Assembly: GCA_944354125.1 (NCBI GenBank)
Contig: CALVPT010000004.1
Location: 62,001-126,000 of the forward strand
DNA length: 64,000 nucleotides
Reading direction: 5' to 3'
From: an uncultured Clostridia bacterium
GTDB taxonomy: Bacteria > Bacillota > Clostridia > Christensenellales > Borkfalkiaceae
Shown: positions 42,235 to 50,078 of the stretch, piece by piece
Position numbering within the stretch: the stretch's first letter is position 1
Layout: every line of letters begins with the position of its first letter
Notes under the pieces: model-generated
What the model saw: only the letters and a program-made list of their open reading frames with translations
What the model was told of the DNA's origin: nothing
The model's database searches: none
Made by a program: the position numbers and the translations under genes

Positions 42235-44610
42235 CTACTTAAGCGTAACTATGGTCACGCCTATCTCTCCCTCGCCGTATCTGCCCGAGCGGAACTCCTT
42301 GACGTGCCTGTGTTTTTTTAACCGTCCGGCGATGGCGTTTCTCAGTCTGCCCGTGCCTGCGCCGTGGATTATCTTGACCTCTTCGAGGTTGTCCATGACC
42401 GCCTTGTCGAGGAAATTTTCAACTTCGACGAGCGCCTCGTCCACGTTCATGCCTATGACGTTGAGTTCCATCTGCGGCTGCGAAGGCGTGAATTTTCTGA
42501 CCACTTTGACCTTTTCCTTGGGCGGTTCGGTGCGCTTTTTGGGTGACTGCGGCACAATCTGAAGATTTGTTATCGCCGTCCTCATGCGGATGCTGCCCAT
42601 GGCTATTTCCGCCTCGCCCTTGCGCGCGTTGACCGATATGACGTCGCCCTGGCTGTCGGCAGATTTGACGTATACCCTCTGACCGACTTTGAGATTGTCC
42701 GCCGTGGCGTCAGTAAAGTTGACTATGCTGGTCACTCCCTGCTCGTCGTCGTACGCCTCGTCGCCTATCCTGTTTTTGAGCGTGCGCGCCTTTATTAGGT
42801 CGGACTCCTTAATCTCGCTCTGTCTGAATATGCCTTCGAGTTCGCTTAAAAGCTCTTCGGCGCGCTGAGTGCGCTCGTTAATTATCCTCCTGCTCTCCGC
42901 CCTTGCCGAAATTCCAAGCTTTTCGCGCTCCTTGTTGAGCTTGTCGACGAGCGCGTTCGCTTCGGCGAGCTTTTTGTCCAGCTCGCGCTTGGTCACCTCG
43001 TTTTCTTCGAGGATTTTCTGCGATTCGACGCGGTTTTCCTCGGCCTTTCTTATGATGTTCTCGTAGTTCCTGCCGCCCTCCGAGAGATAGCTTTCCGCCT
43101 TTTCGAGTATGGCGCCGTCCATGCCCAGCCTTCTGGATATGGCAAGCGCGTTGCTCGCGCCGGGCGCGCCTATCTTTATGCTGTAAAGCGGCTTAAGCGT
43201 GGCGCGGTCGAACTCCATGGCGGCATTTTCTATGCCCTTTTCGGCATAGGCAAATTCCTTGAGCGCCGTAAAGTGCGTGGTTATTATTCCCTTGCTGCCC
43301 ACAGCGAGAAGATGTTCGCATATCGCCCTTGCCAGCGCCTGACCTTCGTCGGGGTTGGTGCCGCCGCCGAGCTCGTCGATGAGAACGAGACTTCTGTCGT
43401 CGGCGTTGTCGCATATCGAAATTACGTTGGTTATGTGGCTGGAGAAGGTCGAAAGGCTCTCCTCTATGCTCTGGCTGTCGCCGACGTCGCAGAACACCTC
43501 CCTGAAGGCGCAGACCGTGCTGCCCTCAGACGCGGGTATGAATATGCCGCACTGAGCCATGAGGCAGAAAAGCCCCACCATCTTCAAAGTTACCGTCTTG
43601 CCGCCCGTATTCGCGCCCGAAAGGAGCAGAAAGTTATAGTCCTTGCCCAGCTCTACCGAGACGGGCACAACTTTATCCTTGTCTATGAGGGGATGCCTGC
43701 CTTTTATTATGTCAATGTATCCCCTGCCGTTGACCTTGGGGCATACCGCCTTTTTGGAGTAGGAATATTCCGCCCTGGCATAGCAGCAATCTATCTCGGA
43801 AAGGTGCGCCTCGTCCTGTTGCAGGCGGTCGCTCATTGCGCCGATTCTCGAGGAAAAGCCCTTTAAGATGCGCTCGATTTCCTCCTTTTCGTCTATGCGC
43901 AGGGCGATCAGTTCGTTATTCAGGTTGAGCACGTATTCGGGCTCTATGAAAAAGGTTGCGCCCGACTGCGAGCGGTCGTGCACGAAGCCCTTTACCCTGC
44001 TCTTGTATTCGGCTTTGACGGGCACTACGTAGCGGTCGTTTCTTATGGTGACTATGCCGTCCTGCAAGTACTGCGAATCCTTGCCCGAGGCGTATTCCGA
44101 AAGCGTGCTCCTTATCCTCTCGTTGAGCGACTTTATCCTGGAGCGTATGGAAAAGAGCGCATCGCTTGCATAGTCGCTCATCTCCTCGGGGGAGAGTATT
44201 GCAGATGCAATCTCCTCCTCCAGACGGGCGTCAAAATAGAGGTTATGCGCGACGGACTTAAGATACTTTATGCCCTCGTCCTCTATCGCCGATATGCCCT
44301 CGTATGCCGTCCTTGCCGAGCGCAGAAGGCAGTTTACGTCCAACAGCTCGCCCATCGAAAGCGTCGAACCCTTGGACGCCCTTACGACAAGGTCGCCGAC
44401 CTCGGGGAAATGCTCGACTTTGCCGACGCCGTAGCGATAGAGAAGCTTATCTCCCTCGGCGCACGCCGAAAGGCGCGCGCGCACCTCCTCTATGTCCGAA
44501 GAGGGCGCAAGCGCGAGCATTGCGCTTTTGCTCCTGTCGAGAGTGCAGTACTCCGCGCAGGCGGCTAAAATCTTATTGAGTTCAAGTTTTTCAAGGCTCT
44601 TTGCGTTCAT
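42235..44610 (-). CDS. mutS2: MutS2 endonuclease/ribosome-collision factor
   Basis: 791 residues. MutS-type ATPase core with Walker A SGANTGGKTVTLKM near 333, Walker B SLVLIDELGGGTNPDEG near 408, a long coiled coil at about 515-620, and a C-terminal Smr nuclease domain (LNVIGMNVDEALVEVENFLD ... HGAGTGRLRN, about 715-790). Lacks the mismatch-recognition domain of MutS1. In Bacillus it acts on collided ribosomes; earlier work linked it to recombination control. Starts ATG 44610. Confidence 0.96.
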   Translation of the reverse strand: MNAKSLEKLELNKILAACAEYCTLDRSKSAMLALAPSSDIEEVRARLSACAEGDKLLYRYGVGKVEHFPEVGDLVVRASKGSTLSMGELLDVNCLLRSARTAYEGISAIEDEGIKYLKSVAHNLYFDARLEEEIASAILSPEEMSDYASDALFSIRSRIKSLNERIRSTLSEYASGKDSQYLQDGIVTIRNDRYVVPVKAEYKSRVKGFVHDRSQSGATFFIEPEYVLNLNNELIALRIDEKEEIERILKGFSSRIGAMSDRLQQDEAHLSEIDCCYARAEYSYSKKAVCPKVNGRGYIDIIKGRHPLIDKDKVVPVSVELGKDYNFLLLSGANTGGKTVTLKMVGLFCLMAQCGIFIPASEGSTVCAFREVFCDVGDSQSIEESLSTFSSHITNVISICDNADDRSLVLIDELGGGTNPDEGQALARAICEHLLAVGSKGIITTHFTALKEFAYAEKGIENAAMEFDRATLKPLYSIKIGAPGASNALAISRRLGMDGAILEKAESYLSEGGRNYENIIRKAEENRVESQKILEENEVTKRELDKKLAEANALVDKLNKEREKLGISARAESRRIINERTQRAEELLSELEGIFRQSEIKESDLIKARTLKNRIGDEAYDDEQGVTSIVNFTDATADNLKVGQRVYVKSADSQGDVISVNARKGEAEIAMGSIRMRTAITNLQIVPQSPKKRTEPPKEKVKVVRKFTPSQPQMELNVIGMNVDEALVEVENFLDKAVMDNLEEVKIIHGAGTGRLRNAIAGRLKKHRHVKEFRSGRYGEGEIGVTIVTLK

Positions 44611-44669
44611 AATCGAATAAGTTTAGTACGGCATTGCGCCGCATTCATGTTTTAAGGCACTCCGCCCCG

Positions 44670-46853
44670 TCAAAGTATGGGCGTTTCGCTGTGCCCTTTC
44701 GTATAGTTTCTGAACAGGTTTTTAAGCTGCGATACGTCGGCAGCGGCTCTTTCCGCCGCCTCGGGGTCGGACTGCACGGAAAAGTCGTAAAGTCTGCCCG
44801 TATAGCAATTTTCGGAGACGAGTTCGGCGCAGTTAAATATCTCGAAGCGGCAACTGCCGACTTCATATCTCCTCAGCGTAAACTGTCTGTTGCCCTCGTC
44901 GGTAAGAGTATAGCGCGCCCTTCTGTCGCAGGAGGAACAGCTCCTGCCGAACGGACAATATATTAGATCCATAAGCTTTATGTCGCCTGCCGTAAGCACG
45001 AATGTGTTTTCGCCGACGAGCGGCTTTGACTCCCTTGCGGTCAGCTCCTTGGAGAGGGCGACATAGTCCGCCTTTATTTGGGAAAGCGCAATCGAGTTAG
45101 ATATGTTTGCGCCCGTGCCTATAAAGAGCTTTACGCCCAGCTCACGCGCAAGTTCGGGGGCGTAATTGGAGCCGCAGTATATGCCGTCGAACGCCGAAAT
45201 GACGGGCTTTAACTTCTCTATCTCCTCGCCCGTCAGAAGGGGCGGAAGATATAAGAATTTTTCGCCCTGAAACGCGCTTGCAAGCGGCGAAAACCTGCTG
45301 AAATAGCTCCTCGGTTTTATTATGCCTATATCCGCTTTCAGTCCGCACAGAGTTTCTGCAACCGTTGCCGTCTTTTTGTTGACGACGGGCGATATTTTAG
45401 CCGTTTTCGGCAGGACGGGCACGCTGCACTCCTCGCCCCTGCCTCCGCAGAACGAATAGTAGTCGGCATATACCGTGCGCCTGAAAGAGTTCAGAAGCGA
45501 GGCAGGCACGAATGCCCCTTCTTCGACATTCACCGCGACATATTTGGGGGTGAACGGGTATGTATCGACCTTGTCGAACGCCTTTACTATGTCCTCTTTC
45601 AAGGTGGGACGGCTGACCGCCGCCTGCACTTCGAATTCGGAAAGATAACTCTTTCCTCCGAACTCCGCCTCTATTTTCCGTCCCGTGCGGACGGTAACGC
45701 TGAGCGGTATGCGCTTTGTGCGGCGCTGAGGAGCAAGGCCGGCGTTTAATGAGGCGTCCGTAGTTATGAACGCCTTGTCGCCGTTTCTGAGCTTTGCGTT
45801 GGAGCGCACTATAAAGCCGCCCTTGCATGGAGCGACGTATGTCGCGCCTGCCACCTCTTTGCCGTCACGAAGTATCTTAAAGCAGTCGCCCTCGCCGCAC
45901 CTTTCGCGCGTGTTGACGACATATCTGCCGTTTATGGGCAAAACCGTACCCAGATATTCGCCTATATGCCCCTGCACGGCAGAGGATATGAACGACTTAT
46001 CCTGCCCGAAGGCAAGACCCTTTGTGTAATTGCCGCGGTTATATGTGCGCTTCAATGCGGAAAGGTCGGCAGGCGATTGGGTACCGCCGAGTATGTTTTT
46101 ATAATAATTGACTGCCGCCGCCACGTATTCGGGACGGCGCATTCTGCCCTCGATTTTGAAGGAATACACGCCTGCATCCCTGTATTTTAAGATGTTTTCG
46201 CCTGCGCACAGGTCGGAGGGCGAAAGGCGGTATGCCCTGTCCTCGAACCCCTTTCGGTCTATCGAATAGAGCTTGCGGCAGGGCTGTTTGCATCTGCCGC
46301 GGTTGCCCGAATTGCCGCCCGCGAAGGAGGAAAAATAACACTGTCCCGAAAAGCAGGTGCACAGCGCGCCCTGCACGAACACCTCGGTCTCTATTATCTT
46401 TGCTATCTCCTCTATGTCCTTGAACGCCGTCTCCCTTGCGAGAATGACGCGCGAAAAGCCGAGCTTTTTGGCGAGCCGCGCCCCGTATGCGTTGCACGTG
46501 CCTGCCTGCGTGGAAAGATGCAGACATATTTCGGGACAGACTTTCTTGAGATATGTCCCGAGGTACATATCCTGAATTATAAGCGCGTCGGCGCCCGTGT
46601 TATGGGCGCGCACGGCGGTCTCGACAAAGGAGGGCACTTCCTCCTCCTTTACAAGCGTATTCATGGCAACGTGCACCCTTACGCCGAAAAAGTGGGCATA
46701 CGCTATGAGCTTTTCGAGCGCGGGGAAGTCAAAATTTTCCGCCGAACTCCTCGCCGAAAAACTGGTCAGCCCGAGATATATGGCGTCCGCTCCGCAATCT
46801 ATCGCCGCATATGCGCTCTTTTCGTCGCCCGCTGGGGCAAGTATTTCACTCAT
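44670..46853 (-). CDS. U32 family peptidase-like protein (RlhA-like) with DUF3656-type C terminus
   Basis: 727 residues. The U32 signature EVFVQGALCTCFSGQCYFSS (about 157-176) holds the Cys residues that bind an iron-sulfur cluster in RlhA/TrhP-type RNA hydroxylases; HLSTQAGTCNAYGA lies near 110. A beta-rich central domain (about 300-420) and a second barrel-like C-terminal part follow, ending with Cys-rich CPFGRSCSSCDRR. Its likely role is tRNA or 23S rRNA base hydroxylation rather than proteolysis, by family analogy. The stop precedes mutS2 by 59 nt; the start overlaps the HAD gene by 8 nt. Confidence 0.87.
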   Translation of the reverse strand: MSEILAPAGDEKSAYAAIDCGADAIYLGLTSFSARSSAENFDFPALEKLIAYAHFFGVRVHVAMNTLVKEEEVPSFVETAVRAHNTGADALIIQDMYLGTYLKKVCPEICLHLSTQAGTCNAYGARLAKKLGFSRVILARETAFKDIEEIAKIIETEVFVQGALCTCFSGQCYFSSFAGGNSGNRGRCKQPCRKLYSIDRKGFEDRAYRLSPSDLCAGENILKYRDAGVYSFKIEGRMRRPEYVAAAVNYYKNILGGTQSPADLSALKRTYNRGNYTKGLAFGQDKSFISSAVQGHIGEYLGTVLPINGRYVVNTRERCGEGDCFKILRDGKEVAGATYVAPCKGGFIVRSNAKLRNGDKAFITTDASLNAGLAPQRRTKRIPLSVTVRTGRKIEAEFGGKSYLSEFEVQAAVSRPTLKEDIVKAFDKVDTYPFTPKYVAVNVEEGAFVPASLLNSFRRTVYADYYSFCGGRGEECSVPVLPKTAKISPVVNKKTATVAETLCGLKADIGIIKPRSYFSRFSPLASAFQGEKFLYLPPLLTGEEIEKLKPVISAFDGIYCGSNYAPELARELGVKLFIGTGANISNSIALSQIKADYVALSKELTARESKPLVGENTFVLTAGDIKLMDLIYCPFGRSCSSCDRRARYTLTDEGNRQFTLRRYEVGSCRFEIFNCAELVSENCYTGRLYDFSVQSDPEAAERAAADVSQLKNLFRNYTKGHSETPIL

Positions 46854-47676
46854 ATTTATACCCGAACTCTTCTATTACCCTCTTGACCGCGCCCTCGTCG
46901 TTGGTGACGGTGACAAAGTCTGCGTGCGCCTTCAGCTCCTCCACGGCATTGCCCACGGCGACTCCCGTGCCTGCCGCCTCTATCATGGCGAGGTCGTTGA
47001 GGTTGTCGCCCACCGCCACGGTCTCCGAAAGGGGAATATGGTAATATTCGGACAGAAATTTTACCGCCGAGCCCTTGGTTTCGCCCTTGGGAGACACCTC
47101 GACGAGGACTGCCGCCGAACAGGTTATTTCGAACCTGTCGCCGAACCTCTTCAAAAGATATTCGTACAGCCTTTCCCTGTCCTCGGCATAGCAAAGGGAG
47201 GCAATTTTAAGCGCCTTGATGCAGTTATCCTCCACAAATTCGGAGAGCTTTCTGTCCGTATGTTTTGCCGTTATTCCCGTGATTTGTTCATACAGCTTGA
47301 GCGAGGGATTGTCGCTGTCTATGTCCGTATAGAACCCGTAAGTCGTATATACCTGCACGGTTGCGCCGAACTCCTCGAGGGCGGCGCAGATTTCCGCCGC
47401 GTCGCGGCAGGACATTACCGCCTCCCTTATTATTCTGCCCGTGGCTATGTCGGCGATGGTCGAGCCCTGGCTTGCCGCGACCAGTCCGCTGAGCCCTATC
47501 TGCCTTAACCTGGGGAGCACGGAGGGCAATATTCTGCCCGTGCATACGGCGAATATTCCGCCGAGAGAGCGGTATTCGTCTATCGCGCTTATTACCTCCG
47601 CGCCGACGTTGTTTTCGCTGTCGGCGAGCGTGCCGTCAAAATCGGATACAATGAGTTTACAGTTTAGTCTCTTCAT
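46846..47676 (-). CDS. HAD family (Cof-type, IIB) hydrolase
   Basis: 276 residues. HAD motif I SDFDGTLADSE (nucleophile Asp near 11), motif II TGRILPS, motif III Lys in SPKGETKGSAVK and motif IV VGDNLNDLAMIEAAG near 220. The type IIB cap lies between motifs II and III. Probably a sugar- or nucleotide-phosphate phosphatase. ATGA overlap with the uvrC stop. Confidence 0.92.
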   Translation of the reverse strand: MKRLNCKLIVSDFDGTLADSENNVGAEVISAIDEYRSLGGIFAVCTGRILPSVLPRLRQIGLSGLVAASQGSTIADIATGRIIREAVMSCRDAAEICAALEEFGATVQVYTTYGFYTDIDSDNPSLKLYEQITGITAKHTDRKLSEFVEDNCIKALKIASLCYAEDRERLYEYLLKRFGDRFEITCSAAVLVEVSPKGETKGSAVKFLSEYYHIPLSETVAVGDNLNDLAMIEAAGTGVAVGNAVEELKAHADFVTVTNDEGAVKRVIEEFGYKYE

Positions 47677-49484
47677 ACATTTTCATCGAAATATTTCTTT
47701 ATTCTCGCCGCAAGTTCGCTGCCTATGCCCTCTGCCGTGGCAAGCTCTTCAACGCTCGCCGCCATTATGGCGTTTATGTTGGAGAATCTGTCCATGAGCG
47801 CCTTTGCCTTCGCCTTGCCGACGCCGTCAATCTCGCTTAAAAGACTTGCAAGATTGCGCTTTGTATGCACGCTGCGGAAATAGGTTATTGCAAACCTGTG
47901 CGCCTCGTCCCTGATTCTCTGCACCATTCTCAGCGAATAGTCGCGGCGCGGAATTATTACGCCATCGTCGCTGTTTACAGTGAAGATTAGTTCCTCCTGC
48001 TTGGCTATGGAGATAAGGTCGATATCCGTCGCGCCCAGCTCGTCGAACACCTCTTTGACCGCCGAGAGCTGACCCTTGCCGCCGTCGATTACAATGAGGT
48101 CGGGCTTGGGGAAGCGCTCCTCCTCGTCGGTGCCTATCTTTTTAAGCCTGCGCGTCAGAACTTCTTTCAATGAGGCGAAGTCGTCCGCGCCCTCTACCGT
48201 CTTTATCTTGAAGCGGCGGTAGGAATTTCTGTCCGCCTCGCCGTCTATGAATACGACCATAGAGCCGACTTTATCTACGCCCGACACGTTGGAGATATCG
48301 TAACACTCCATCCTGCGCGGATAGCGCGACAGCGACAGCTGCTCTTTTAGGCGGTTGCAGGCGTTTATTGTCATGTCGTCCTTGTGCTTTATCCTGTCGA
48401 CAGACCGCTCGAGATAGTCAGCGGCGTTGTCCTTAGCCATCTTCAGAAGTTCTGCCTTTATGCCCTGCTTTGCGAGCGTGACGGTTACGTTCTTGCCGAG
48501 TTTATCCCTGAAAAACTGCTCGACGAGCTGACGTTCGGCATAACCCTCGAGTATGAGTTCGGGCGGCGGCTCGTGCGAGGAATAGTACAGCGTTATGAAC
48601 GAGGTAAGCGCCTCGGCATCGTTTTCGTGCGCGTCGTCGAGGGCGAACGAGAACCCGCCCTGCATTATGCCCTTGCGCGTGACGAGCACGTTTATTGCCG
48701 AATACAGTCCGTTAGTCGCATATGCGACTATGTCGGCGTCTATCGCCTTGTTTATCGCCGTCACCCTCTTTGCCTCCAGCTTGGAAAGCATGTTCATCTT
48801 GTTGCGGTAGTCAAGCGCAAGCTCGAACGCCTCGTTCTCGGCGGCGGCAATCATCTTTTCCTTAAGCTTTTCCTGCGCGCCCTTGTAGTCGCCGTCCAGA
48901 AAGGCAAGCGCACCCCTCACCCTTTCGGCATATTCCTCCTTGCTGACCTTATGGGCGCAGGGCGCAAGGCACCTGCCTAGGTGGAAGTTGAGGCACTCCC
49001 TCTTGGGCTTGGCGCCGATTGCCGTATGGCACAGCCGAACGTTGTATAAAAGCTGGCAGGTTTCGAGTATGTCCTTATAGTTAATGCCGCCCATGAACGG
49101 ACCGAAATAGCGGCACCCGTCCTTTTTTATCTTTCTGGTGACGTAAAAGCCGGGGAAGTCGTCGCGCATGTCGACCTTTATATACGGATAGGTCTTGTCG
49201 TCCTTGAGGAGTATGTTGTACTTGGGTTTGTATTTCTTTATAAGGTTATTTTCAAGCGCGAGCGCATCGATTTCGGTTGCGGTGATTATATAGTTGAAGT
49301 CTGCGATGTTTTCGACCATCTGCATGACCTTCTGCGGCTTGGGCGAGGAATGAAAGTACTGCCTGACGCGGTTTTTCAAGACGCGCGCCTTGCCTACATA
49401 GATGACGTTGCCGTACTTATTCAACATTATATAAACGCCCGGATTGTCGGGCAGAAGGCTGAGTTTTTCCCTTATTACGTCCAT
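47673..49484 (-). CDS. uvrC: Excinuclease ABC subunit C
   Basis: 603 residues. GIY-YIG nuclease (PGVYIMLNKYGNVIYVGKA, 15-33), the Cys-rich segment CLNFHLGRCLAPC near 170, UVR domain near 205-240, RNase H-like endonuclease core (MECYDISNVSG, LIVIDGGKGQL) and C-terminal double HhH (SLLSEIDGVGKAKAKALM). Cuts DNA on both sides of UvrB-marked damage. First gene of a four-gene run (uvrC-HAD-U32-mutS2). Confidence 0.97.
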   Translation of the reverse strand: MDVIREKLSLLPDNPGVYIMLNKYGNVIYVGKARVLKNRVRQYFHSSPKPQKVMQMVENIADFNYIITATEIDALALENNLIKKYKPKYNILLKDDKTYPYIKVDMRDDFPGFYVTRKIKKDGCRYFGPFMGGINYKDILETCQLLYNVRLCHTAIGAKPKRECLNFHLGRCLAPCAHKVSKEEYAERVRGALAFLDGDYKGAQEKLKEKMIAAAENEAFELALDYRNKMNMLSKLEAKRVTAINKAIDADIVAYATNGLYSAINVLVTRKGIMQGGFSFALDDAHENDAEALTSFITLYYSSHEPPPELILEGYAERQLVEQFFRDKLGKNVTVTLAKQGIKAELLKMAKDNAADYLERSVDRIKHKDDMTINACNRLKEQLSLSRYPRRMECYDISNVSGVDKVGSMVVFIDGEADRNSYRRFKIKTVEGADDFASLKEVLTRRLKKIGTDEEERFPKPDLIVIDGGKGQLSAVKEVFDELGATDIDLISIAKQEELIFTVNSDDGVIIPRRDYSLRMVQRIRDEAHRFAITYFRSVHTKRNLASLLSEIDGVGKAKAKALMDRFSNINAIMAASVEELATAEGIGSELAARIKKYFDENV

Positions 49485-49584
49485 ATTGCACCGAGTTTAA
49501 TTATAACACCATATTTATATTTTTGCAAGCAGGCGCATATAAAATGCGCCGCGATATGCCCGTCCCCTTGCTCTTTTTTACGAC

Positions 49585-49620
49585 AAAATGGGCGGAGGCG
49601 CACTCGCGCCTCCGCCCATT
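49585..49620 (-). terminator. Terminator after arsR
   Basis: Perfect 15-bp stem (49587-49601 with 49606-49620), loop ACTC, followed by TTTTG on the minus strand; 20 nt past the arsR stop. Confidence 0.75.
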
Positions 49621-49640
49621 TGAACTTTCCGCATACGGCC

Positions 49641-49985
49641 TCAGCAGCCGAGAAATTCGACGCCCTTGAGCATTACGTCGTTTACGGTGTCGTTGACGAG
49701 CGAATAGGTTATAATCTTGCCCCTCCGCTCGCACTTGACTATGCCGAGATTTTTTAAAAGCCTGAGCTGGTGGCTCACCGTCGTCTGGTTTATCTCCAGC
49801 ACGCGGGAAAGGTCGGTTACGCACATCTCCGATATGGCGAGCGCAGACAACATCCTCACCCTTGTATGGTCGGCAAAGACCGCGAAAAAGCAGGTTATGC
49901 TGTCCAGAACGTCGCCTTCGGGCACATACTCCTCAATAAGTTCCTTTGTACGTCTGTCGAGCAACATCATATCCTGCACGCGCAT
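49641..49985 (-). CDS. ArsR/SmtB family metal-responsive repressor
   Basis: 114 residues with a winged HTH: EMCVTDLSRVLEINQTTVSHQLRLL (recognition region about 52-76) and wing KCERRGKIITYSL. Single Cys in CVTDL and one in the last residues (FLGC) could be metal ligands, a pattern unlike CadC (CVCDL). It sits 93 nt downstream of copA and has its own promoter, so it may control the copA operator. ATG 49985 is only 3-4 nt after AAGGAGG; the GTG 6 nt later is better spaced. Confidence 0.88.
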   Translation of the reverse strand: MRVQDMMLLDRRTKELIEEYVPEGDVLDSITCFFAVFADHTRVRMLSALAISEMCVTDLSRVLEINQTTVSHQLRLLKNLGIVKCERRGKIITYSLVNDTVNDVMLKGVEFLGC

Positions 49986-50006
49986 CAGCCTCCTTTATGC
50001 GACATT

Positions 50007-50036
50007 ATTATAATGGCTGATATGTTCGTGCGTCAA
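50007..50036 (-). promoter_or_regulatory. Promoter of arsR
   Basis: Minus strand TTGACG (50036-50031), 18-nt spacer, TATAAT (50012-50007), between copA and arsR. arsR can therefore be made without copA. Confidence 0.65.
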
Positions 50037-50078
50037 TATGACATTTTATCGTATATTGTCACAAAGGCGAAAGGTTTG